NCBI RefSeq assembly: GCF_900108485.1
Contig: NZ_FNXF01000004.1
Location: 297,582 to 361,581 of the forward strand
DNA: 64,000 nucleotides
DNA from: Rheinheimera pacifica
Lineage (GTDB): Bacteria; Pseudomonadota; Gammaproteobacteria; Enterobacterales; Alteromonadaceae
Direction: 5' to 3'
Under the pieces are notes generated by a model. The model was not told the origin of the DNA and did not search any database. It saw nothing but the letters and a program-made list of their open reading frames with translations. Position 1 is the stretch's first letter. Every line of letters begins with the position of its first letter. This document shows positions 49,427 to 56,391 of this stretch, one piece after another. Both the position numbers and the translations under genes were made by a program.

Positions 49427-50497
49427 ATGATAACTCTACGGCGGCAGGCGCTAGGCCAGAGCATGACAGAATACATTATTATAGTGGCGCTGGTAGCAAT
49501 AAGCGGTATTACAGCGTTTCGCTATTTTGGTGGAGTACAGCGCAGCCAGGTAGCGGCTATTACACAGGAATTGGCAGGGCAGGATTCGGGCGATATGCTG
49601 GATTTAGCCCAAAGCTACGCCAGCAAAGCGCGTGATGATGCCAGTCGTGATAAGGGCTTGGGTGATTACTATGCCGGTGGTGGAAGTACAGGCGGCGGTT
49701 CTGGCACGGGCTCAGGTGGGGGCTCAGGTGAAGGAGGAGGTGGTTGGACGCCACCAGGAGGAGGCTGGACTCCACCTGGCGGTGGTATTTTCCCACCTCC
49801 GGGCGGAGGTGGTGGCATGTGCCCGGCGACAGCAGCACAAAAAGCCTCTGGCACTATGTATGTGTGGGCAGCACAAAGTGAAGAAGAGTGTCGGGAATGG
49901 GTCATACATGAAGAGTTTAGTTTAACCATCAAAGTATCACCTTTAATTAATAGTGAAAAAGAGCTGTTTAAAGATAGAGTTACAACTGCACTGCCGCGCA
50001 TAGCCAAGCTAATCACAGCGTTGTCCGGCGATGGTGATGCATTAAGTGCAGAGCAAAAAGCATTGCGAGAGCGGATAGCCCGGTTTTATGGTTTAAGTGG
50101 TAGCGGTGATATGCTCTTTAGCTTTTTGCAAAGTGAATTGTTACCGGTTATTCAAGCTATAGATACTGAACTGAAACATGCAAGGGATGACTCCTCGAAA
50201 GTATTCAGGGCAAGCGCGTCAGGCATTAAGGGCGGTTACAATATTGTGAATCGAAATGTTTATCTGCCAGAGGATTTCTTCAAAGATAACCCTAAAGAAC
50301 AGGCTTTAACCATAGTGCATGAGTATGCACATAAGGTAGGACTGGATCATAAAAAAGGTTTTACACCAGCTCATGTTGAGCGTGATAGGCTTAAAGTACT
50401 CTATATGTCACCTTTTGATCCGGAACGGGAAGAAGCATTGAAAGACAATATTGACGAGCTCTACTTCTTAGAAGTGTTGCTAGCTCAGGAATGGTAG
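49427..50497 (+). CDS. Flp-pilin-like N-terminus fused to a zinc metallopeptidase domain (metzincin-like motif)
   Basis: The 356-residue protein starts as a complete Flp pilin: cleavage site Gly10 | QSMTEYIIIVALVAISGI, with Glu at +5, and homology to the flp gene over about 70 residues. A linker of Gly/Ser and two WTPPGGG repeats (about 80-130) follows, then a Cys-containing CPATAAQKASGTMYVWA segment. The C-terminal domain (about 160-356) has TIVHEYAHKVGLDH at 295-308, an exact HExxHxxGxxH metzincin pattern, and a Met in VLYMSP 19 residues on as a possible Met-turn. Pilin-mediated export or display of a peptidase is the inference. The next gene begins 8 bases after its stop. Confidence 0.85.
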   Translation: MITLRRQALGQSMTEYIIIVALVAISGITAFRYFGGVQRSQVAAITQELAGQDSGDMLDLAQSYASKARDDASRDKGLGDYYAGGGSTGGGSGTGSGGGSGEGGGGWTPPGGGWTPPGGGIFPPPGGGGGMCPATAAQKASGTMYVWAAQSEEECREWVIHEEFSLTIKVSPLINSEKELFKDRVTTALPRIAKLITALSGDGDALSAEQKALRERIARFYGLSGSGDMLFSFLQSELLPVIQAIDTELKHARDDSSKVFRASASGIKGGYNIVNRNVYLPEDFFKDNPKEQALTIVHEYAHKVGLDHKKGFTPAHVERDRLKVLYMSPFDPEREEALKDNIDELYFLEVLLAQEW

Positions 50498-50505
50498 GAG
50501 GCCAT

Positions 50506-51012
50506 ATGCGCGTTTGGATTGTTTTATTTTTGCTGTTTGTGCCATATGTGTCAGCTAACAAAGACGTTGTGCCGGCTTTGGAGAACGCTATTGCTGTAGA
50601 GTTGGAATTTACCTGCCAGCGGCCCTATGTGGCGACAGTGCGTTTTTACAACCGCGTTAATGAACCGCTGCGGGGGCGGCTTATAAGGGTTGACCCGGCC
50701 GGTTATTGGAATTCTTATGAATTTAAGATTGACACGCATAATGGTCGTGCGCGACGGGACCGGCTAAATTCGTTTCATTATGAAAACCGGGTGCTGGAGG
50801 ACATTAGTGTGGTGCTGCCGGCGGGCGGGGTTTTACAAAGCATTATTAACCTGGACGAGCAATTTATTATCCCGGAACAGGGCTTTACCTCTATTCGCTT
50901 CAGTAGTTATTGGGAGGATGTCGAGTTTGCCGATGGTAGTAAGCGCTGGATAAGTCTTGAGTCAGACAGAATGAATTTTGATGATTACTGTATAAGGGAG
51001 CAAAGCCAATGA
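50506..51012 (+). CDS. Secreted partner protein A, copy 1 (beta-sandwich-like, unknown)
   Basis: This 168-residue protein has a signal peptide (VWIVLFLLFVPYVSA). The mature part has an Ig-like beta pattern: FTCQRPYVATVRFYNRVNEP, and VVLPAGGVLQSIINLDEQFI, the latter like the ligand-free Ig-type domain found beside or before M35-like peptidases. ATG 50506 has TAGGAGG upstream within the peptidase stop. It is coupled to the next gene by ATGA. Position and secretion suggest an inhibitor or immunity role for the adjacent peptidase; that is inference. Confidence 0.72.
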   Translation: MRVWIVLFLLFVPYVSANKDVVPALENAIAVELEFTCQRPYVATVRFYNRVNEPLRGRLIRVDPAGYWNSYEFKIDTHNGRARRDRLNSFHYENRVLEDISVVLPAGGVLQSIINLDEQFIIPEQGFTSIRFSSYWEDVEFADGSKRWISLESDRMNFDDYCIREQSQ

Positions 51013-51536
51013 AGCCGTTATGGGTGCTGTATTTGTTACTGATGTTTGGTTCTGTCTATGCAGCAGAAAAGCGGACGTTGATTTACGATAACTATCTGCC
51101 GGCGACACTGAGTTTGCAGTGCGAAGCGCCGGGTAAGCGCCTTATTGCTAAAGTGGAGATAATGAATGCTACCCATATTGTGCATAAAGACACCCCGAAG
51201 TATATATTCAGCTTATTGCTACCTGCACATAAGTTTGCCGAGGATGGTAGCTATGTGGTGAACCATTTTATTGTACAAAACCAGGATGACAGCCTGGCAT
51301 TATTTACTGGTCGGCAAAAATACCTTTACACCCGCGACAAAGCCCCTCAAATGCGGGAGCTGGCGCCCCGGCAGTCGGTTACTATTAGCGTAAATTTATA
51401 CGATTACTTTGATATCAAGCCAGAACAGCTTAAACGGGTTAAGTTTGATTTATTTGGTGTGCGGGTGCACACGCCTTTTAGCCTGATGGAACAGGATATC
51501 CAGTCGAATTGGGTATATCTCAACGAAGGCTGCTAA
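51009..51536 (+). CDS. Secreted partner protein B, copy 1 (beta-sandwich-like, unknown)
   Basis: This 175-residue protein has a signal peptide ending VYA-AEKR and a predicted beta-rich body: LSLQCEAPGKRLIAKVEIMN, LAPRQSVTISVNLYDYF and DLFGVRVHTP. The PRQSVTISVNLYDYFDI element resembles that in protein A, so A and B are distant relatives. Only two Cys residues are visible, one at the very C-terminus. The family is not recognised. It is translationally coupled to A; both are duplicated at 55344-56374. Confidence 0.72.
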   Translation: MKPLWVLYLLLMFGSVYAAEKRTLIYDNYLPATLSLQCEAPGKRLIAKVEIMNATHIVHKDTPKYIFSLLLPAHKFAEDGSYVVNHFIVQNQDDSLALFTGRQKYLYTRDKAPQMRELAPRQSVTISVNLYDYFDIKPEQLKRVKFDLFGVRVHTPFSLMEQDIQSNWVYLNEGC

Positions 51537-51604
51537 CACCTGCGGCCTAGACGCTGGCAAACAACAAAGGCACTGAGGCACCTTTGTTGTTTGATGTGAT
51601 GAAA

Positions 51605-51644
51605 AGCGCGTCTTTTCGTAAGACGGTGTTGGTGGTAGCGGATT
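51605..51644 (+). pseudogene. Remnant of an ompA 3' end
   Basis: SASFRKTVLVVAD in frame matches the last residues of the OmpA protein at 48459-49367 (DASFRKTVLVAAN). It stands just before a decayed peptidase module, mirroring the order ompA then peptidase in the intact unit. Confidence 0.65.
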
Positions 51645-51675
51645 CATGTCAATGCATTAGCCATGTTATTAATTT

Positions 51676-51977
51676 GAAGATAGAGTTACAACCGCATTGC
51701 CGGTATTAGCCAAGCTAATCACGGCATTGTCTGGCGATGCTGATATATTAAATACGGAGCAAAAACATAAACTGGAACTATCGTACATGAGTATTCACAT
51801 AAAGTAGGTGTGGTGCATGATAGGCATCTGACATTAGAAGCCGCTATCGAACACGTTGAGAGTCGGCGACTGGAAGTTCTGCATATGCCACCATGGACGT
51901 CAGAGCGCGATGAAAAGCTGAAAGAGAATATTATGGATACATACTTTCTTGAGATCTTATTTCTGCAGCTTTTGTAA
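51676..51977 (+). pseudogene. Decayed second copy of the metzincin-like peptidase module
   Basis: The segment DRVTTALPVLAKLITALSGD matches residues of the intact peptidase, but an internal deletion and frameshift follow. The rest is in another frame and encodes IVHEYSHKVGVVH, again HExxHxxGxxH, then VLHMPP and a tail ending YFLEILFLQLL. The pilin part and the partner genes A and B are missing. The sequence is flanked on the left by an ompA remnant and on the right by the TIMP-like gene. Confidence 0.8.
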
Positions 51978-52066
51978 ATTTAAAAAAATTAAAGCTGTTT
52001 AATTTTGAAGATTTATTCTTGTGGTGGTTTTTAAATCGTTACCTTTCGATTTGTAAGGAATAAAAA

Positions 52067-52504
52067 ATGAAATACTTTTTGCGTACTCTGTTGGTTTTTG
52101 GTTTTATTTTGTCACTTTTTTTTAGTAGGGCTAATGCTTGTAGTTGTAGTGAAATTACAGCGCTGGATATGCTGAATTTTGAATTCAATAAGTATATTTT
52201 CATAGGAATTGTAACTTCTGCAAAGCTTATGAAGCATGAAGGAGCTTATTCTTATGTTGTCGCTGATGTTGAGGTTGAAGAACGATTCAAAGGGCTGACT
52301 GATGAAAGAAAATTTAATGTCAGTACTAACTTAAGCGAATCTTCTTGTGGAGGTACTATCTCAGTCGGCGCCCGCTATATATTTGTAACTGATGCGCGAG
52401 GTTTTTTTACTTTTTGTAAGAGCATGAGTATTGAACCCCGAAATATAGACGAGAAAACGAGAGTCTACATTAAAGATTTTCGAGATCTTGCCAATCTGAA
52501 ATAA
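52067..52504 (+). CDS. TIMP-like secreted protein (putative metallopeptidase inhibitor)
   Basis: This 145-residue protein has a signal peptide ending RANA, so that the mature protein would begin Cys-Ser-Cys. TIMP and related OB-fold (NTR) inhibitors use exactly such an N-terminal Cys to chelate the catalytic zinc of metzincins. The rest fits the bacterial family pattern: FNKYIFIGIVTSAKL, VEERFKG, and ESSCGGTISVGARYIFV, with Cys pairs for disulphides. It follows a decayed peptidase module. AAGGA lies 7 bases before the ATG. The DNA is visibly AT-rich compared with the core. Inhibitory function is inferred. Confidence 0.72.
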   Translation: MKYFLRTLLVFGFILSLFFSRANACSCSEITALDMLNFEFNKYIFIGIVTSAKLMKHEGAYSYVVADVEVEERFKGLTDERKFNVSTNLSESSCGGTISVGARYIFVTDARGFFTFCKSMSIEPRNIDEKTRVYIKDFRDLANLK

Positions 52505-52577
52505 GACTATCTTTAGCTAAAAGTACTTATAACTTTCTTTGTATTGACACCGACATAAGTGACAAAGACGTTTTCAG

Positions 52578-52748
52578 ATGATGAAACGGCGGCTGGCGCT
52601 GGGCCAGAGCATGACAGAATATGCCATTATAGTAGCGTTAGTCGCTATAAGCGGTATTACAGCGTTTCGCTATTTTGGTGGTGTACAGCGCAGCCAGATG
52701 GCGGCTATTACACAGGAATTGGCAGGGCAGGGAACGAACGACATATAA
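52578..52748 (+). pseudogene. Pilin-like N-terminal fragment of a third pilin-peptidase unit
   Basis: MMKRRLALGQSMTEYAIIVA and on to TQELAGQ matches the first 52 residues of the protein at 49427. After AGQ the sequence is GTNDI and a stop. The downstream HELIH domain is in the +1 frame relative to this ORF, so a one- or two-base slip at about 52730-52745 separates them. The 56-residue product keeps the processing site and helix and could itself be a small pilin. Confidence 0.75.
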
Positions 52749-53025
52749 CGCAAACTTAGGTGATTTTGAGGAAACGGTGTGTGGACATCTTAGCGACGAT
52801 GATTGGTTTAATTGTGTTGACGATTATATTGAAAAAAATGATGATCACCGTGCAGCAGGTGTACAAGTGAAGTTTAGTTTGCAAAGAATAGTTGTACATG
52901 AGCTCATACATAATACACTGCCGTTGCTCCATTCAGAGCTTGATGTGATTAGCAAAACTAACGATTTTATGGCGAAGTACTATGGCGAATTTTGTCGGGT
53001 AGACCACCATCTTCATTGGTTGTGA
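52740..53025 (+). pseudogene. Metallopeptidase-like module (HELIH), out of frame with its pilin part
   Basis: An open frame runs from within the pilin fragment to 53025. The new sequence starts about NANLGDFEETVCGHLSDDDW and contains IVVHELIHNTLPLLHSELD, an HExxH motif with a further His at +7. It has no own start or ribosome site at the junction. A different partner gene with signal peptide follows 7 bases later. The module is AT-rich and unrelated to the metzincin-like one. Confidence 0.6.
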
Positions 53026-53032
53026 GGTGTGT

Positions 53033-53401
53033 ATGAGATTATTGTATTTTTTATTTATTATTACGATATCCCCTGTGTTTGGCGCTGACTGTGAGTTTAG
53101 TTTAAAGCATTTAAGTAGACGTTTTTTAAATGACATTTCAACCTTGCCAGTAAATCAACCTGTAATGCTAAGCCTTGATTTTCATACAATAGAAAGGCAG
53201 CAGGCGGATGCTTGTTCACAACGCCTGAATGGGATTGTTACAGAGTTGAGGGAACCCCTGTTGAACTACAATTATACAGTTACTGTTAAGTATCGATTTG
53301 AAGATAGAGCTGAAATTAATGAACAATGGTTAAGAGAACAGTACTTCCTTGGTGTGGCTTATTACTGTGACTGGTCTGGGGGGGCTGTTGTCGTAGAATA
53401 G
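53033..53401 (+). CDS. Secreted partner of the HELIH module (unknown)
   Basis: The protein of about 122 residues has a signal peptide (LLYFLFIITISPVFG-ADCE) and a mature part of about 105 residues with Cys residues near both ends. GAGGTG precedes ATG 53033. No family is recognised. It takes the same position behind the HELIH module that proteins A and B take behind the metzincin-like one, so it is a candidate cognate inhibitor or immunity protein. Confidence 0.62.
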   Translation: MRLLYFLFIITISPVFGADCEFSLKHLSRRFLNDISTLPVNQPVMLSLDFHTIERQQADACSQRLNGIVTELREPLLNYNYTVTVKYRFEDRAEINEQWLREQYFLGVAYYCDWSGGAVVVE

Positions 53402-53424
53402 GATCCCGCTTTCTGAGGTTTCCG

Positions 53425-53550
53425 CGATACTTCAGCATATAGGCGCGTAGCTGCAGGCAATACCCCAACAGCAGCTTTGTGGTGGTGGGTCATGCAGACG
53501 CCACAGGTACAGCTGTATATAAACAGGTGTTGTCATTGGCCAGAGCAAGA
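53425..53550 (+). pseudogene. Remnant of an ompA gene, fused to pilin-linker sequence
   Basis: CTGCAGGC...FVVVGHADATGTAVYKQVLSLARA matches the OmpA-domain core at about 49145-49235. At about 53550 the homology jumps to the pilin-linker region (GDMLDLA), so the ompA end, the upstream region and the pilin start have been deleted between. Confidence 0.75.
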
Positions 53551-53554
53551 GAAG

Positions 53555-53686
53555 GGCGATATGCTGGATTTAGCCTAAAGCTACGCCGGCAAAGCGCGTG
53601 ATGATGCCAGCCGGGATAAGGGCTTCGGTGATTACTACGCCCGTGGTGGAAGTTCAGGCGGTTCTGGCTCGGGCTCAGGTGGCGGC
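53555..53686 (+). pseudogene. Pilin-linker remnant with a nonsense codon
   Basis: GDMLDLA then TAA, where the intact gene has CAA, then SYAGKARDDASRDKGFGDYY and a Gly/Ser linker continue in the same frame into the module at 53687. The WTPPGGG repeats of the intact linker are absent. Confidence 0.78.
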
Positions 53687-54286
53687 ATGTGCCCGGCGAC
53701 AGCAGCACAAAAAGCCTCTGGCACTATGTATGTGTGGGCGGCATCGGCTTTGGCAGATGACTGTTCTGAACCGGAATCTTTAGTTAAGGCCATTTATCAA
53801 AGTGATAATCTAAATTTTATTAAAGCGGCGGTTGAAAGTTTTGGAGTACTGCAGATGTTTGAAAGTTACTTCCCTGAAGGAAAAAATATTCGCTTTAAAG
53901 TAGATAATACTATTCCCGGTTTAATGCAGGTTAAGTCAACCGATCCTGATACTATCCTCGTGAATGTTCTTGAGTTGACGGGACCAGATAACCCACTTGA
54001 AGAGCGTCACTTTGCTTCAATCGTTGGTCATGAAATAGTTCATGTTTATGACATTAATTACCGAAAGCAACTTGGCTTAGCTATTGATAACAGATTCAGA
54101 TGGCAAAGTGAGATTAATGCAACTACATGGCAGGTTGATAATTTTAACGCGCTAGGTATTTTCAGGCGTGATCCTGTTGAAGGTAGATTAAATGCACTTG
54201 ATACAGAGTTTATAAATGAAATTAATTCTTATCAGCGTAAAGCGAGAAGTTGTTTTATAGCTCCAACAGCAGGAGGTTGTGAATGA
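53687..54286 (+). CDS. Orphan metallopeptidase-like module (HEIVH)
   Basis: The ORF starts at an internal Met in MCPATAAQKASGTMYVWAAS, the same segment as in the intact pilin-peptidase, then diverges completely. The new domain (about 165 residues) has SIVGHEIVHVYDINYRKQ with an HExxH zinc motif; a Glu in QSEINATTW about 20 residues on could be a gluzincin-type third ligand. No ribosome-binding site precedes the Met and the linker upstream holds a stop, so it may be a silent cassette that needs recombination to be expressed. It overlaps its partner gene by ATGA. Confidence 0.65.
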   Translation: MCPATAAQKASGTMYVWAASALADDCSEPESLVKAIYQSDNLNFIKAAVESFGVLQMFESYFPEGKNIRFKVDNTIPGLMQVKSTDPDTILVNVLELTGPDNPLEERHFASIVGHEIVHVYDINYRKQLGLAIDNRFRWQSEINATTWQVDNFNALGIFRRDPVEGRLNALDTEFINEINSYQRKARSCFIAPTAGGCE

Positions 54287-55233
54287 GTATCACCATCGCT
54301 AAGATATTTTATTTATTTTTAGCCTGCAGTAGTTTTTTTGTGTACTCACAAAATAATCTGCCTTGGACAAAGTATGAGATCTTAGCTACGCTGCCGAAGC
54401 CTTATGGTAAAACTACGATAGTGTTTTCAACCACGGTGCAAGATAATCAAAGAGTTATCAGTGAAGTTGCAATGACTACGGCAACTGGTAGTTGGCAGTT
54501 TTTATCAGAAGAACTTCGACAGTTACCTTTGAAGTCTTTAACTGACCAGAATGCAATCATGCTAAAAAAAGATTGTCCTGAGTTTCAGCAAGATTGTATT
54601 TCAATGGTTTGGCAAATGGATGAACCGCGATCCATAACGTTTGTTGACGGTTTTGCGCAAGAGTATTTTAAGTTAGTTAAGTTAAATATTAGCGGGCGGG
54701 GTAATTTTAAGCTTACAGTCGACGACACCTATCAAGACGGGGTAAAACTTGAGCAACAATATCGTGAATTTATGCGGGAGTATAAAGAGCCTTCGGCTAG
54801 AGATTCAAAATCTGAATATAATGAAAATGTTGTATTTAATTTTCCAGCAATGTCTCTTTCTAAGCCTTATTACGGTAGCCAAATTTTCTATTACGAGTCA
54901 GAAGCTTTTTTGGGTAAATTATCAATAGAAAATACAATTGTTGATGCTTTGCCTGTTGCTTATAGGTTATCAATGCCATCAGGTGATTTAGTTGTTATTG
55001 ATTCGACGATTAAAGAAAAGAATTTACGCTTTTCCGGTTTTTCCTATCCGTTGGTAACCGTTAATGAAGCAATAAATAAATTAACCATCACCATACCTTG
55101 CCTAATTGAACATAATCTTTCTGCAGATGTGGTTCATTTGACAGTGAATTCACACCTTCGAAAGGGGCAAACAGCAACTATGGGTTTTTCGAGACACGAA
55201 GCAGGCGATAAATTATGTCGAGAGACTCATTAG
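54283..55233 (+). CDS. Secreted partner of the HEIVH module (unknown)
   Basis: The 316-residue protein has a signal peptide (IFYLFLACSSFFVYS-QNN) and a beta-rich body (TTIVFSTTVQDNQRVISEV; LNISGRGNFKLTVDDTYQDG). AGGAGG lies six bases before its ATG, which overlaps the module stop. It is unrelated to proteins A and B. Strong ribosome-binding site despite a crippled upstream gene suggests that the partner is still expressed, as expected for an immunity or inhibitor gene. AT-rich. No known family is recognised. Confidence 0.65.
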   Translation: MSITIAKIFYLFLACSSFFVYSQNNLPWTKYEILATLPKPYGKTTIVFSTTVQDNQRVISEVAMTTATGSWQFLSEELRQLPLKSLTDQNAIMLKKDCPEFQQDCISMVWQMDEPRSITFVDGFAQEYFKLVKLNISGRGNFKLTVDDTYQDGVKLEQQYREFMREYKEPSARDSKSEYNENVVFNFPAMSLSKPYYGSQIFYYESEAFLGKLSIENTIVDALPVAYRLSMPSGDLVVIDSTIKEKNLRFSGFSYPLVTVNEAINKLTITIPCLIEHNLSADVVHLTVNSHLRKGQTATMGFSRHEAGDKLCRETH

Positions 55234-55296
55234 TTGAAACGTCAGAAATCCGGACTCTTCGGCCTGTTACATCGCTTGCTGTATATTCTTGATGGT

Positions 55297-55335
55297 TATT
55301 ACTTTTTAAAAGTGTTGTTAGCTCAGGAATGGTAG
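55297..55335 (+). pseudogene. Remnant of the metzincin-like peptidase 3' end
   Basis: YYFLKVLLAQEW and stop repeats the last codons of the gene at 49427 (YFLEVLLAQEW). Only these 12 codons survive in front of the second partner gene pair. Confidence 0.85.
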
Positions 55336-55343
55336 GAGGCTAT

Positions 55344-55850
55344 ATGCGCCGTTGGTATGTTTTATTGTTAGCGTTTGCACCCTTATTGTCGGCCAAGCAA
55401 GACTTTGCACCTGCACTGGAGAATATTATTGCTGTGGAGATGGAGTTCACCTGCGAGCGGCCCTATGTGGCGACAGTGCGTTTTTACAACCGCGTTAATG
55501 AACCGCTGCGATTGCAGTTAGCAGACGTTGACCCTGCTGGCTACTGGAATAGCTATAGCTTTAAGATTTTTACCAATAATGATCTTGCGCGGCGGGATAG
55601 AATAAATTCGTTTCATTATGAAAACCGGGTGCTGGAGGATATTAGTGTGGTGCTGCCGGCGGGTGGAGTTTTACAAAGTATTATAAATCTCGATGAGCAA
55701 TACTATATCCCGAAAGAGGGTTTTAATCGTATTTGGTATACGAGTTATTGGGGTGGTGTTGAGTTTGCCGACGGAAGTATCCGGTCTATACGCGTGGAGT
55801 CAGACAGAATGAATTTTGATGATTACTGCACAAGGGAGCCGCGCCAATGA
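55344..55850 (+). CDS. Secreted partner protein A, copy 2
   Basis: This 168-residue protein matches copy 1 across most of its length (FTCERPYVATVRFYNRVNEP and SFHYENRVLEDISVVLPAGG), with clusters of differences after LRLQLADVDPAGYW and near the C-terminus. The signal peptide is retained (LLLAFAPLLSA-KQD). ATG 55344 has TAGGAGG upstream. The cognate peptidase is reduced to a 12-codon tail, so this copy would act without its original partner in cis. Confidence 0.72.
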   Translation: MRRWYVLLLAFAPLLSAKQDFAPALENIIAVEMEFTCERPYVATVRFYNRVNEPLRLQLADVDPAGYWNSYSFKIFTNNDLARRDRINSFHYENRVLEDISVVLPAGGVLQSIINLDEQYYIPKEGFNRIWYTSYWGGVEFADGSIRSIRVESDRMNFDDYCTREPRQ

Positions 55851-56374
55851 AGCCTTTATGGGTGCTGTATTTGTTACTGATGTTTGGCTCTGCCTATGCA
55901 GCAGAAAAGCGGACGTTGATTTACGATAACTATCTGCCGGCGACACTGAGTTTGCAGTGCGAAGCGCCGGGTAAGCGCTTTATTGCTAAAGTGGAGATAA
56001 TGAATGCTACCCATATTGTGCATAAAGACACCCCGAAGTATATCTTCAACTTAATGCTGCCTGCACATAAGTTTGCCGAAGATGGTAGCTATGTGGTGAA
56101 CCATTTTATTGTACAAAACCAGGATGACAGCCTGGCATTATTTACTGGTCGGCAAAAATACCTTTACACCCGCGACAAAGCCCCTCAGATGCTGGAACTG
56201 CCACCCCGGCAGTCGGTTACTATTAGTGTAAATTTATACGATTACTTTGATATCAAGCCAGAACAGCTTAAACGGTTTAAGTTTGATTTATTTGGTGTGC
56301 GGGTGCAAACGCCGGGAGTTCTGATTGAGCAGGATATCCAGTCGAATTGGGGGTATGTCAAACAAGGCTGCTAA
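55847..56374 (+). CDS. Secreted partner protein B, copy 2
   Basis: This 175-residue protein is nearly identical to copy 1 in its first 150 residues. Differences lie at a few sites (R to F at about 36; FNLM for FSLL) and at the end (RVQTPGVLIEQDIQSNWGYV). The ATGA coupling to protein A is kept. Its low divergence against a more diverged copy of A suggests recent gene conversion or selection on the B sequence. Confidence 0.72.
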   Translation: MKPLWVLYLLLMFGSAYAAEKRTLIYDNYLPATLSLQCEAPGKRFIAKVEIMNATHIVHKDTPKYIFNLMLPAHKFAEDGSYVVNHFIVQNQDDSLALFTGRQKYLYTRDKAPQMLELPPRQSVTISVNLYDYFDIKPEQLKRFKFDLFGVRVQTPGVLIEQDIQSNWGYVKQGC

Positions 56375-56391
56375 AACCTTACGGCGGTGTC

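Larger units (their letters stand above)
50478..51536 (+). repeat. Direct repeat, copy 1 (peptidase tail plus two partner genes)
   Basis: This block of about 1.06 kb (last codons of the peptidase gene and the two following genes) recurs at 55312-56374 in the same orientation. The second partner gene is nearly identical; the first is diverged at many positions. It documents a segmental duplication within the island. Confidence 0.9.
55312..56374 (+). repeat. Direct repeat, copy 2 (peptidase tail plus two partner genes)
   Basis: Second copy of the block at 50478-51536. The spacing, overlaps and ribosome sites are the same in both. Confidence 0.9.

Noticed and set aside
49727..49812. Repetitive GGNGGN tract as a separate tandem repeat or CRISPR-like array
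   Set aside because: It simply encodes the Gly/Ser/WTPPGGG linker in frame; no regular repeat-spacer pattern is present and no CRISPR array was seen anywhere in the window.
49669..50016. Minus-strand proline-rich open frame opposite the pilin-peptidase linker
   Set aside because: It is the antisense of the Gly-rich linker and has no start context; the plus-strand reading has clear domains.
50317..50350. Assignment of the peptidase to the M35 aspzincin family
   Set aside because: An Asp precedes the third His (GLDH), but the decayed copy has Val there and retains the His, so the metzincin-type ligand is more likely; the family is left open.
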